Of a stretch of DNA of 64,000 nt, positions 44,991 through 58,300 are shown piece after piece. The DNA comes from Kalaharituber pfeilii. Taxonomy: Eukaryota > Ascomycota > Pezizomycetes > Pezizales > Pezizaceae. A program made the position numbers and the translations under genes. Under the pieces are notes generated by a model. The model was given only the letters and a program-made list of their open reading frames with translations, had not been told where the DNA came from and did not search any database. The stretch is taken from positions 1,178,001-1,242,000 of the forward strand of contig WHUZ01000014.1 in assembly GCA_015179045.1 (NCBI GenBank), read 5' to 3'. Numbering within the stretch: position 1 is the first letter of the stretch; each line of letters starts with the position of its first letter.

Positions 44991-47900
44991 GGTTTACGAG
45001 ACTATCATAACTCCCCACTCCCACATGCAAGCCACATTCTTATCGCCACTGATCGGACCTTTCCCGCGCATTCGTCGCCTGATAATGATCCGCACTCTTT
45101 TTGTTGTGTATCTAGCTATCTATGATAGCTATTAATAGTGGTTTGCCACAACAGAATCCAGACCTGTTATTTTTGTTTTTTTTCCTCGCTTCTTATCCCA
45201 GAAATGGAAAGCCCAAACGATTGACTGTTGCGATAAGATGTTACTCCATTATTCGCTTGTTGAACATGAGTCAAAAGGACGTACAAGTAATATCATACCT
45301 ACTACCACAAACTGCACAAGCTGAGTGCCACCTCCCCGACAGCGGAAAGTGAAAGCCATACATGCGCTACCATTATCCATAACGTAAGAAAGCCTTTTTC
45401 TGCACAAATCCGCTAGATGTGTCACCCCATCCATCCACCCATCCATTCAACTGTGAATTTCAGCTCGCCGTCGCACGGATCCCTCTTCAAAAACTGAAAT
45501 CGCCCAACTCATACAAACAGCGTTGTAACTAAACCAACACCCCGGGTGGCCTGTTGCATGATAATCACAAGCCCTTGACGGCCTCTTTCTTACCCCGCAT
45601 ACAAGCGCACGCCTAGCTGGCTCACTTCAACTCTTCCTTTTCTCCAATCCATCCTTCATCCCCCCTATTCTATTCATTGGTGATAGAATATCCACTTGTA
45701 AACTAGCCGACCAACTAACTCTTGCGTTTGCAGCTGGGTATGCATATTTCCCCCACCTCATGCATGCATGTCTATCTGCACGACGCACCCGACATGCAGA
45801 CGCCCAACCTGCATCCCCTATATACCCCAATATCCTACCCTATAGCCATCAATATCGATATCAAAATTACAATATATTCAACATCAATCCGCCTAACCCC
45901 TCAGCCGCACCTGCACGAATAGGAATAGAGCCCGCAATCTTCTCATGCAGACAATATATATTAACCTTTTTTTTTTTTTTTTTCGGTTCCTTTTGGTTCC
46001 TATCGCCTTGAATGATATATGGACAATCTACTATTGGTAACAATAATTAAGGGTAGGTATGGTTACGCAAATACGCCAATCGCAGATCTACTGTACGTAC
46101 GCTGTTACATTAGTGTGCGTTGTGAATCAAAAATTCAACGGCGAATAGGAATTTTCCGCATCCTTCCACAAGAGGGGGTTTGCGCGTTCCGTCCGTCGTC
46201 AAAGAAACTAGACTCTGCCTTACAAAATAAATACCCCAGCCAATAGAGGTCCCTGGCAAACTCCCTCTCTCGCGCGCATGCATGCTGACAGCATATATGT
46301 CAAAAAACTTTTTCAACTCTGGGAGCATTATCCGACCCCCATTATTCGCATTGGGCAATGGGCAAGGCATGCAAACCAATATCCCGCCTTGTGATTAATT
46401 GTCCGCACTTCGAAAAAGTGAGGAAAACCTACGGGAGAAGCTTGTGGCGTTTGACGATAATGTGGGGAATTGGGGCGAATAGAATACCTTTTATAGCCAT
46501 GGCAAGTGGTCGTGTGCCCCATTACCTGCGTTGAATGGTTTGTTTGGATAAAAAAACAAACCTGTCGTCTATTACAGTAGTAGTCTAGTGGAGCAAATAC
46601 ACGCCGTGAGGACACTACCACGTCACATTAGGCGTTGTATATTCTTGTCACACATATGAGCTACAGGTACAATTCCTTACTTATGTACCTCCTCTCTGAA
46701 CAGACTAGTCTACCATAACCTCGTGTTTCGAATATGTAGAAATATACATCTACAGAGCTTTCACCGAACGTTGGCGCTTTGGCATTGGAACACATATCCT
46801 CAGTACCTCAAACCAGTTTCATACGTACGTACATATCTGCTTTCCGTTCTGGCACCGCGGTGACTCTACTCCAGGTACTGTACCATTGGCCACACCCTAA
46901 AACAGCATTCTACACACCAACACCCAACATGCAACAACGCAAGTTCAGCAGAATACAGCTCGGAGATTGTATTTGCAAAAACAGACAAGTGGTAGCTTCA
47001 AGACCTGAACCTGAAAATGTTCCATGCCTCCGATCCGTCTTCTACGGTGAAATTCGCTGCGGATGGTTCTTTATAACACATTCCATAGCGTCAAGGGCAA
47101 TGCTGCTGAGGTGCTCTACGTACTTGAGGTGACAGAATACGCCCCGTGCACTTGTTTGACAGCTCAGGAAAGATCCCACGTTCGTTCTCATTCTAAACCG
47201 CAACCGCGCTCGAAGTGCAGTCCTCCACAAGACCATCTATTCACTTTCGAGGTAATTTTCAACCGCCTTTTCTCTATGATAACCCCTTTCATATGTTTTT
47301 TACGTCTTTGTGCCTAATGCTATTTTGTTTAGAATAGTGCTGGGCTCTTCCATATCGTCATTCAATTTCTTTGTACACTTGAAACATATTCATTGAGCAT
47401 GAACTGACCACTGTATGCAATTTCACCTGTGTTAGCTTTTCCACCATATTATCTCCATGAAGCCTCCGGATCTCCGAGCGGTGGACCGAACTTTCATAGG
47501 CAAGGAGAAAAGATGCTGATAGTGAAGGAAACTTTTATCGTTTAATTCGATAGTATTTCAAACGGGTGACTGCAGACAGTACTCAGGAATGTGGCCAGTC
47601 AATTCACAACGCTCTACTCTCTTTACAATCCTACATGAAAAATCAAATCCTAGAAAAATTCTGGTCTTTTAGATCCATTGATTCTACTTCCCTCAATGCA
47701 AAGCCCCTACCAGAATTCAGAATATCCTAGAACTTATCCATAGGAAACCTATGGTTTGGGGCCTAGATTACCAAAAATCTTCCAACGGTACCTCAACTCA
47801 TACGTGCACAGATGATGACCTCTCCATGATGGATATAGCCTTGTCAGATTGAGAGTGGGGCAGTCAATCTCAATGGTCGCAAGAGAGAGTCTCAGAGTGT

Positions 47901-49805
47901 TACCTCACAAACATAGCACTACTCTAATAGTACTTCCCAAAATAATCCACTCATTGGCGACATTGGCGGCAGTTTCGACCAATATAATCACTCCTGCAAG
48001 ATGATTGACCCTAGCAGAGTTCAAGTGCCAATTGTGCCTTGTGCAAATAGCACAAAACCAGAATCATATACTGACACTGCGTTACTGAAAGACCTCCGGT
48101 ACGCTACCTAACAGTTGTTTCCCTCTCCTTTGCATTCTGCATCCCTTTGAATACTTATCACACATATAGACCGAACTTAATTTCCACCTGGAAAACACAT
48201 TTAAAAGAAGCATGACTACAGTTTCGAATGTGCCTTCAAAATTTGCAGGTTGCTATCAAGCATTTGGCACCAAGTATAAGTGGAAAAAGCATGTATCAAG
48301 TCAACATATATATGTATCTCCGGGAATGGAAATGTGATTACCCAATCTGCAAGGACCTCTTTGAGCAGCATCTTAGGTCAATGCATAGCCCTTCAGACTC
48401 TTATTGCCAAGAACAGTGGACCTATAGCAAGATACCGGATTGCGTGTCGTGAGCCGCCAACTTTTGTGAACTCAAATTTTCAGGTCCAAATAGTCGGGAA
48501 ACCAAGATGGAGCATGTCAGAAAAGTGCACTATAAAGCAGTTTGGAGAAGTTGCCGGACTCATTGAATGGGCGATGAAAAGCAAAACCATTGAAGTTGAT
48601 AACTCTTCAAGATTCGGAAATATCAACTTCTGTAACGCTGGGAGCTTGCGAAAAGGTCATGGACTGTGTGTCTCAACTATTAACACGCGCACATGACGCT
48701 CGATCTAAAGTGCCATCAGGTATGAATTACCAATAGCACAAGATTTGGAACATACTGGCCCTCCCACGTTGACAGTGAGACGAAGAGGTTTCGATAATGG
48801 AGAGTGCAAGCTTAGAGGGCTCGCCTTGTTAACAGAGCCTTGTGCGCGGAGACAACTGGATTGTTTAAGATGAGTTGGAGTTGGATTCAGGAATTGCTTG
48901 AATTGCTTTTTTTTTTTTTCTTTTTTTTTTTGAAAACATCAATTGGGTAATACAAAGGGAACTGGAACACTGGGTTTTGCTTTTTCATCTTTTGCGTCAC
49001 GTTGTCAATTGCTCTGCTGTAAGGCGAAGAATTAGGACAATACCTGCGGTATAAACTAAATCTAGAATGACTTCTGAAGTGCATTAGCCATTATCACTTG
49101 AGTCAGGCTTGATTGATTCCTGAGAATCACTTTTCAAGCTCGTATAGAGCCATTGTGTCATACATTGATCTTACCTACGTCTGTATCATGCAACCTCAGT
49201 GACTTATCCCCCATTCCTTCAGCCTCGGGCGCGGAGGGACAAATTCCCAATCCATCTACGCGCATGCATCTCCACGACAACCACGCGGACAGCCTGCAAT
49301 AAGCTACTTCAAAGTAGAATATCCCTTTGCGCGGGTGAAGCCTCGCCTTAATTCGATGTGCCAGTTCATGAACCCAAAATCTACAGTTACACTATCGCAG
49401 AATTCCATAGAAAATCCCTTGAGTGCACCGGAGAACTCCAGCCAATGGCTGATACAGCCCCACTGGGGTAGGCGACCGACAATGGCATACACAAGGTGCC
49501 CTGTGAATTGTTGCAGGCTGTAGGCTAAGAGAAGATCTGCCTGCAGTCTAAGAAATTCCATGCTCTGGATTAGCGGTGGTCTGCACATGCAATCCAACGT
49601 GCTCTAATTCCCGAGTATGGCTACATAGGGAGTGGCTGTCTAGATCCCCCCACCTCCACTTCATCTGTCTACGAATGGAATTAAACTCACATGCACATAC
49701 ATGCTTTGGGGGACACGTGCACTTTGCTCTGCGTCCGCTTGGATACCCAATACTATAGACATATGTGCAGACAGTACTTCCCATTCTGGAAACAACTTAC
49801 ATGTG
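44991..49805. other. Intergenic with possible coding relics, no supported gene
   Basis: Nothing intact is present. Frames at 46779-47317 and 48228-48696 are open over 80-140 residues. The latter (AIKHLAPSISGKSMYQVNIY in one frame, ISGNGNVITQSARTSLSSIL in another) superficially recalls the start of fungal STAND N-terminal domains, but I cannot assign it. There are T-runs at 45967-45984 and 48905-48931. Confidence 0.35.
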
Positions 49806-50554
49806 TACTAGGTCGTTTCAAAGGTATCTGGACACCTGACTAATGCATAATATGGATTATGCAGTATCTGGTCTGCACTAGTATACTTTGGACTAGCTCG
49901 TAGTAGCTACTGGAGAGCCCCAAATCCAGATACAACTACGGCTGCTGTCATGGCTGCTGTTTTGGATTCTATTCTGGGAACCATTTTGATAGCGTTTATA
50001 CCCGTGCGAATAGCTATTTTGGCAATCATCTTGACAATTATCTTGACAGCCATGCTGCAGCAGTTTTTTTCAGCAATTTCGGTAGCAGTCTCAACGATCA
50101 TTTCAGAAGATATTTTGACGAAAATTTCAGTAGCGGCTTTGCAGCAGCCATTGCAGCAGCCATTTTTTGCAGTCATTTCGGTAGCTGTTTTGACAGTCAT
50201 CTTGACAGCCATTTGGAGAATCATTTCAGCAACCTTTTGATGGTCATTTCGGAAGCTGTTTTGACAGTCATTTCACGTCTGTTTGGCAACTGTTTTTGTA
50301 CCTGTTCCAGACAGCTATCCATACACTTATAATCTAGTTACATTATAGTATTATGCTGCTTAGTTATTTCCCCAAGCTGCATTGGTACATCTTGTCATTA
50401 TATCCTACATGCAGGTGTATGGTTAGGTAGTGCTAGAGAACGATAAGGGCTGCCAAGTACTGGGTAGCCAAAAGTAGGATAGTACATACTGCACTCTGCA
50501 TAGTGCATAATATTCATTAGTCAGGTGTCCGGATACTTTTGAAATGACCTAGTA
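49806..50554 (+). mobile_element. 749-bp TA-flanked inverted-repeat element, family B copy 1
   Basis: The ends TACTAGGTCGTTTCAAAGGT and the reverse complement of TACTAGGTCATTTCAAAAGT are inverted and TA-flanked. Similarity continues inward past ATCCGGACACCTGACTAATG. The interior (49925-50290) is a degenerate ~20-bp-periodic tract of 'GCTGTTTTGACAGTCATTTCGG' type, readable as an Ile/Ala/Val-rich 96-aa frame (49950-50240). A second copy in opposite orientation lies at 60448-61072. There is no transposase, so it is non-autonomous. Confidence 0.85.
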
Positions 50555-51145
50555 TAGATATACATGTAAAGGAACATTCTTCATGTTTGTTCCATACATG
50601 ATGAGGAATGTATTGTACATCATGTATATACATATATGGGATGCTTCAAAGCTATTTCCAGGTATGGTAGAGATAAGTCCTCTGCATGTGTTTGGTTCCC
50701 GTATCATGCATGTAGGGAAGCGGAAAGTGGGGAATTTGGGATGTGGGGGATTTGGATTTCAGACTGTAAGGTTGCTTTGCGTAATAAAAGTGTTGGGTGG
50801 GATAGCCAATCCACTCCTTTTTGACGACATGATCGTCCTGGTTCTTTTTTTTTTTTATCAGTGATCGTGTGCCGTCTTAGGGGCTATTTGCTTGTGGTGG
50901 ATTCAAGTGTGGTCGAGACTGTAAATATCTACAATCAACACAGGAAACTAACAGGCGAGAATATCGAGTGGGTTGAACCAGTGAACATTCACATTAAGTT
51001 GACGTTCGAGTGTCATGATTGTACGGTTCGCACTGAGTCACAGCGCTAGTAATAGCAAAGACTCAAAAAATGCACATTCCAGCAGCTCTGATATGGAATC
51101 TGAAAGTTTAAAGGGGTCAGCAACGTTTTTCTGATACTGCTACTA
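50555..51145. other. Spacer between inverted-repeat elements
   Basis: No gene or repeat was recognised. Short frames overlap one another. A T-run lies at 50846. Confidence 0.5.
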
Positions 51146-51937
51146 CAGTCTACCCTTGCTATACTGGATCGCTAAAATCTGGTACTTTTCGTCCGGTATA
51201 GTAAGGTTCCAGTATAGAATAAAATGCTTAGCAGACAAGGGTTGAAAATTGTTTTCAGATTTAAATAATTACTGAAGTAGGAAACAAATGAAAACATTAA
51301 CTCATTCCCATACCCAACGAAATACATCAATATGCATCGTTCACAAAATCTAGGAAAATATGCTTAAGAAGCATCAACTATGTAAATATCAACTAGAACC
51401 AAAGTTAAGTGAATTTGGTAAACATTTTTGATAAGATTACTGTACTTTAACTTAACTTGGATATCCTAAGTATCTAACTTATTATTTACGGCTGACAAGT
51501 AGTTGTATCTACTTTGTCAGATATTTTGAGACAAAGTGATAAATGGCTAGCAATTGATCTCGAAAATGATAGTACATACAAAAAGAAGCAATGAAGTGCT
51601 CAGTTTTCATTACTTGAACAACATTGTAGCAAGTGATGGTAGTAGCGGTAGCAGCGGCGATAGCACAAGCAGTACAGCAATAGTGGCAGCAGCGATGGCA
51701 GCAAAGTGTGAAATGGGGTAGTCTAAGATGTATTAGTATTAGTGTGTCTGTTATAGCAAATATCATTTGTATGGAGACAAGGTGGTACTTGTCTGGAGGT
51801 TTCTGTCCGGTCCGAAATTGTTAGGGCATCCAGTATAGCAAGAGCGATTTGTATGAGGAACGGATGTTGCAGCTAGAGGCTATAGTATCGCAAGGTTTCC
51901 GGTATAGCGCGGTCTGGTATAGTAAGGGTAGACTGTA
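51146..51937 (+). mobile_element. 792-bp TA-flanked inverted-repeat element, family C copy 1
   Basis: The left end is TACAGTCTACCCTTGCTATA then CTGGA. The right end is the inverse (TATAGTAAGGGTAGACTGTA). Sub-terminal repeats of GTATAG are present at both ends. The interior includes a GTAGCAGCG-rich stretch (51640-51705). No transposase is present. The ends resemble the CAGT-rich, TA-duplicating ends of pogo/Tc1-type elements; that assignment is inference. A second copy at 52666-53390 is inverted. Confidence 0.85.
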
Positions 51938-52665
51938 CTACTAGAACGTTTCTGTAGACCCATATTCATATTGCGCTCCAGATCCATGTAGTGCACGTCC
52001 GGACATCTCCCACTGAAGCGGGAATTTGTGCAAAGTAAAAAGTACTTGAAGGACACAGCCTCTAGATGCCACACTTTTTTATTGGTTGCTCAGAATACTC
52101 GTTAGTGACTGCGGTTAATTCTATCGCTGACTTATCATTAACATCCCACTATCAGACTGCCGCAACGGCATTTTCTAAGCACTCCTACGATAGAGCATAG
52201 TTGGGTGCTACTACTTAGTTTGCAATCTTTTTGTTTACCCCCTGATATGCTGTGGCTTCGGAGGGTACGCAGATGAGTTGTTGCTACTTTTAGGTAAGCT
52301 GCTATGAAGGACACTCAGCCAGACTTAGCATATAACTAAGGTCTTATACAAACAATGGGCTTCGAGAGTGCAAAACTAAACAAGCTGCTATCGTACAGTA
52401 CAGCACATGTAAACATACCTTCAAAATTAGTTGAGTTGGGACCCTCAAACGCTCTGTGGAGTAACGTAAGTATCGGTGCGTAAATCGAGACTGGAAAATT
52501 TCCTTAGTATCTTGTATCACTTGGTGTACAGGACAAATTAAAGGATACAAACATAATTTGGGTCAAGATCCGTCATATTATCCCCTAGATACTATCAACT
52601 TGAGAACGAAGAAACTTTCCCCTCGTTTTGATCGATTTAGAACCCTTTTAAGCTTACTTCTTACA
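51938..52665. other. 728-bp spacer between inverted family C elements
   Basis: No gene was recognised. This segment would be the loop if the two flanking inverted elements pair. Short ORFs only. Confidence 0.5.
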
Positions 52666-53390
52666 TACAGTCTACCCTTGCTATACCGGACACCCTAACA
52701 ATTCCGCACCAGACAGAAACTTCCAGACAAGTACCCCTGTCTCCATACAAATAATATTTGCTATACTGGATACATTAATACTAATACATTTTAGACTACC
52801 CCACTTCACACTTGGCTGTCATCACTGCTGCTACCACTGCTTCTGCTACTGCCACTGCTACCGTGCTACCATCACTTGCTACAATGTTGTTCAAGTAATA
52901 GAAACTGGGCACTTCGTTGCTTCTTCTCCATGTACTATCATTTCTGAGATTAATTGTTAAGCACTTATCACTTTGTTTCAAGAAAGTTAGATACAGCTAC
53001 TGATCAGCCCTAAATAATAGGTTAGATACTTAAGATATTACAGTGGAGCTAAAGTACAGTATTCTTACCAATGTATCTACCAAATTCACTTAACTTTTCT
53101 TTAGCATCCCATGGTTCTAGTTGACATTTACATATTGATGCTTCTTAAACACACTTAAGGCCTGATATTTTCTAGATTTTGTGAACAATGCATAATGATT
53201 TATTTGGCTGGATATGTAAGCAAGTTGATGTTTACTTTTGTTCATTTTCTATTTCAGTAATTATTTAAATTTGCAAAAGTTTTTCACCACCCTGTCTATC
53301 AAGCATTTTATTCTATACCGGAACCTTGCTATATGTACCGGACGAAAATTACCAGATTTTAGCGATCCGGTATTGCAAGGGTAGACCGTA
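52666..53390 (-). mobile_element. 725-bp TA-flanked inverted-repeat element, family C copy 2
   Basis: Starts TACAGTCTACCCTTGCTATA then CCGGACACC, and ends GGGTAGACCGTA. Its left part matches the reverse complement of the right part of copy 1 (for example ACTACCCCACTTCACACTTG, and TACATTAATACTAATACATT). Many substitutions show the copies are old. Confidence 0.82.
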
Positions 53391-54939
53391 TGTAAGTCGT
53401 TAGCCTCCTACTACTAGTAGTACCCCTCTGCCATTTCCCCACATCGGAGCAATTCCTCTGCAGTTAACCTCGTTCCTTATCGATAAGGAAAACCTTTTCA
53501 TTTCAGATCAAATTGCGAAACCATCCAATGATGGTATGAAAACCTGGGGCCGTGGGTTATCAATAAACTGACAATAATGACACCCTGAAGGCATCATGAT
53601 CGACATAGAGTTGCGGACGTTTCGAAAGCAAGGTCTGGGATTGGCTGGTAATCAAAGGATGGATTAAGTAGAGCCAAGCGCTAGCTCACTGGTTGGTCAA
53701 ATTCGGTACTGGTGATCATGGCAGCGTTTGCCACTGTGTCGTATTTTTTTTTGAAAGAATCCATATCTACATACCCAGTGAGGGCAGACGGAACATGCAG
53801 CCGTGCGGCACAACAACTCAACCCCCTCCCCAACCGCCCCCTAAAAAAAAAGAGAGAGAAAGAGAATAAAACATATGAGAAATCTATGATGTTATTTACA
53901 TGGTCTACAATTTTTCTCTATATTTTCTGTATTTTGGTGTTCTTTTTTTGGTGTTCCTTTACATGTCTTGCCTTATAAAGGATAGGAAGTCATAAATGAA
54001 TAAATGAAAGGGTAAGAAGAGGATATGGGTATTGGGCAATTGTGAGTATCAATTGGGCGCTTTCATAGAATAGCAATTTCGAAGTACGTTGGTTGAGTTG
54101 AGGCCAGCATATATCATTCCATAAACTGTTCGTACAGGTCGAAGTACATATACAACTGAGTGTCTGGATATTGTTGAATTGACATCCCATCGTAGAGCTT
54201 GAGTGGAATTAGATGGTGCAACCGTCATCTTAGCATCAATATAGTATAGGCCCAGAGTATTGAATCTGCTTGTATAAAGTATTGCATAGCAATCTGAGAG
54301 GTGGCGTTTTCTACTGCACCTGGAAGTAGTTGCACTGCTTTGGTGCCTGGATTTTTCTTCATGGAGCGAAGTGGTACTACCACCAACTTACTTGCCTCGT
54401 ACCTCAAGTAGTATAATCTTAGTGTTTGGTTAATGTACCTTCATATGCATATTTCATATAAATTTATATTAAAATGCCAGAATATAAAATTCCCGAGCGA
54501 GACATGAAATGATTGATTCTGAGAGTGGCATGAAAATACCTGGTTTTTCCCACGCGTGGTGGTGGTAGTCAACTGGAGCGTGAGGACATTTACTCAACAT
54601 CTACTGTTTTATATCGGGATACGATGTCTCTTGGCACGCCTGCTGGAGATACTACATTTGGCTATATCTCGTGCAACAGATATGCTAGCAGCTTACAGTA
54701 AACAGTTATATGTACAGCATAGCTGATACTACAATTCTAGCATATTGTATCAATTCTGTCAACAATGGTTCACTTGCTATATCAATATATGCATTAATAA
54801 TGTTAAATTACCACCCCTCCCCAACCTTCTGCATATTAAGTATCAATAGGTCTATATCTATCTTTCCTATAGTAAGAGTTAGTCATTAATGGCTATAGTA
54901 TATGATAGCATATGTAATATAGGCTAGAATAACTTACAG
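53391..54939. other. Intergenic, AT-rich, no supported gene
   Basis: No coding region was recognised. Small frames occur on both strands. Confidence 0.45.
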
Positions 54940-55310
54940 CTCTATTCGCAAGGCCTGAAACTAGCTGCTGCAGCTGCTGGATTTGCTGAATTGCTTTCTC
55001 AAGTGTAGAAGGAGGGGGTAGTGGCGGCCAGGGATCAGTAGCTCCAGATAATGCTATTGACTTTACTACTATCTTATTATCTGTATCTTTTGCAGCCCTA
55101 GTTCGTCCCCTTTTACCACTCCCTTGCCCTCTAGCCTGCCATTTTCCTCCTTTCCCACTAGTAGTTGACCCCCCCTCTTACTTCTAGTATATTAGTAGTA
55201 AGCCGAGTACTTTGGTTTGGACCATCTACAGAAGACCCAGGGGAGTTATTAGAGTCTGAATCAAGGTCAATATGATAATCATTCACATTTTTCTGACCCT
55301 CCAACTGTCA
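54940..55310 (-). pseudogene. Exon-like fragment of an unidentified protein
   Basis: The minus strand reads HIDLDSDSNNSPGSSVDGPN, then TRLTTNILE, then after a frame shift SGKGGKWQARGQGSGKRGRT then RAAKDTDNKIVVKSIALSGA. It continues TDPWPPLPPPSTLEKAIQQI and QQLQQLVSGLANRA. It ends exactly at a splice-donor-like GTAAGTTATT (minus strand, at about 54943). The composition is a basic linker followed by a Leu/Gln heptad-like helix. I do not recognise the family. It could be the C-terminal half of a host gene or of a transposase. The stretch may extend further upstream. Confidence 0.4.
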
Positions 55311-58300
55311 TAGTCGAAGCATTAAGATAATTTCGATCCAGGACTCATCCAGATGATAGTTTTTTTCCAACCTCAAGTTTGTAATGGAGGTTTTTTTTTT
55401 TTTATCTCACATAACCCTACTTGCAGCTGTTCGCCATGGCAGGGCTTGTAACGGAGGTGGTAAACGTAGAGAGTTACCGTCTGCCAGGCCAAGATAGCCC
55501 TATATTAATTTTGTAAGTAGCTGTAGAGTATATAAAAGTATATTCAGCCTCTGTACCTTCTATTTATTATAACTAAGTATAAATTGGTACAGCTACAGTG
55601 GCTGCAATTGCTCACTTTTAGACTTACGAATAGAGCTTGAAGTATCCTACCCCCCTATAGCATATGCCACCATATACTATAGCCATTAGTGAGTGACAGC
55701 AGCTATAAGAGCATAGATGTCAGTACTATTTAACTGACAATATGTAGGAGTGTAAGAGGGAGAGGGGTTAGATTGACCTGTTGACATATTTATTGATATA
55801 GCAAGAGCTTGCCATTGAATATAGGCAATAGAATATGTAGATAATGTTGTCCCGACATCATTGTATCTACATCACTTTATTTGATGTTACTGGCATATAA
55901 GTTGCCGAAGATATTGTGAAAATGGTTTCTCATGAGGCATGCCAAGATGCGCGTCGTTTCTAGGTAGGCGATCGTTTCCCGATATAAAATAGTAAGTGGT
56001 ACTGATACCTACCGCCCAAGCCTAAACCGGGTGTGAACCGAGTGCATTGAATTGGCAACTCATTTCTCTGGTTGATTGGAGGATGAAGTATGGATTAATA
56101 ATGCTCGCAAACAGCGTACGTAACGGGGAACGTATATCCAGCCGGCCGGTTCCTACTAAGGTCACCATTGTAATTAGCAAGTCCTCGAAAAGCCTCGATA
56201 GCTAGCTCCTTGTCACGTTAGCAAACTAGTATACTATCTTGGTATTCGAGGAAATTCTTGGGGTGCATGTAATTGAAGATTGGGATAATGCCATTGATGT
56301 CGGTATGATAGCAAGATTTAATAGTGGTTAACTGCATGAGAAATGGCATCCGGTGGCACTACAACACATGGAGAGGAACCGGCGCAGGAGAAACGTAGGA
56401 CCTTGCTTCGAGGTCAGAGAAGCCCAAATAAAGAATGGAAAAGGGGAGCGGACGTTCTTACCCGATGCGCCCGCAGAGGGGTTGGTGGGGGAGAGAATCA
56501 GGAACGGATAATTCTAATACTGGTTGTACAGGATATTTATCTGGCACCAAAAGTTGGGCTTTGGGTTGGTCAGGAGGAGATTAGATCATAGGGTCATTGA
56601 GATGCACTATATTACCTGTAGACCTAGAATGCATCTCGGAGTAATGACTGCCATATTGATATCGATTCCTCATGGCGACAGTTTGTAAATTCAGCTCTCG
56701 CTGAGCGCGACTGACTCTGCAACGTGATGGAGAGAAAAAAAGATAAAATCATTCTCTTTCACGATCGGAGATGGATAAAAAGTTAGCCTGATCGTTTCTG
56801 GAATGTATGGTCACGTGAAAGCGGCTCTACCGAATGCTGGGCAATGTCAATGTCTTTCCCTTCACATTGTACCTGAGAACTATAGGGAATTTCCTTCAGT
56901 GACAATCGCTTTATGGGCAGGAGACTATTGTTTTGTAGATAGATAACCACAGTGGGACATGAACACAGGACATTGTGACTACCAAATTATGAAAGCCGCC
57001 ACAATTTACGATCATTCTCAATTTGGTTAGTTGGCACAAGCTGCGGCCTCAGTGCTTGTGGAAACCCTGACTCTAAGACTACCCTGCCCGACGCATTACG
57101 CAAAGATCCTGCTTACACTAGTCTGCACCAAAGGACTATCTGAACGTCCTCTGTGCAGCACGTGCTTACCTCAGTGCTCCTAAAAGCCTGCGCCAGATTT
57201 TATCTCAGTGTGGGCGTATACCAGTTATCTCAAGTCCTTATAACTGCCAACACTCATGTTGCACTCTGGCCATCTGCTTTGCAGGAATATATGGAGCCTA
57301 CTGACAGTATGACAGTATCCGCGCTTGGGGCATACTGTCAAATGCTGTCTGTGGCATCAGACACCCTATCGGTCGACTAGAAAACATTATATCTAGCCGT
57401 GGATACTGCACATTGTCAATTCCTGTTACCAAGGTTGCAGCATTGCAATTGCATGAATTCTAATATAGGTTTACAAGGATGCAAGGGGGACAGTGTTGCA
57501 GTACGTGATTTTACGATGTCTACCCAATTTACGCTTGTTGAGATCAACTTGAGACGGCCAAACATAGCCTCTTTATACTTTGATCATTTAGTTCAGTTAC
57601 ATCAACTGCATCTATAGTAGTTTCATGTAATTGGAGTTTCGTAGTGGTATCTGCAAACGCGGGCTACATAAAATGTATACCATGTATGTAGGCTAGGGTG
57701 TCGGTGATTATATGCGTACTTCACCGCGCGGTGCGGTGTTACGGCTGCGTTAGGGTGTAACATTTTTCCAATCTGCGCTACAAAAGGAACATAAAATGTA
57801 TTGAGCCTGAATAAACATATGCGCACCAGCAGCTGATAGGCTCGCAGCCTATGTACTTGGGGGTGACGGAAAGTCTGGCGAATTATCCAGCGCCAAGGTA
57901 CTCACGTGCAACTGCAAAGATACCTCGATTCATACTGAGAACTGCACTTGTGGTAGGCTCAAAATTAGTACGCATCGAGTAGTCGCCAGTTAAGTAGGGG
58001 TGCTACAATAAAATAAAAAAATAAATAAATAAACAATGGACCATACAATGAGATAACTACTCTTCATCAACTCAATAGCCCTTTAATTATATTTCTAGTT
58101 TGATAGCTATAGTTTCTTACTAGTTTAATAGCCTCTTTACAAGCTAGATAGCTTGCTACTAGATAGACCACTTCCACTATTCCAGCTTGAGGCAATACCT
58201 TATTAGTTTTCTATGTCTGGTTTCATATATATTATATAGTATATATTATATCTTATAATTGTAAGAGTCTTTTTAATAAACTCTAGTAGTTAGTTTTTTT

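Noticed and set aside
48228..48696. Possible third STAND N-domain relic
   Set aside because: Similarity is impressionistic and split over two frames without a diagnostic motif. Mentioned only in the intergenic description.
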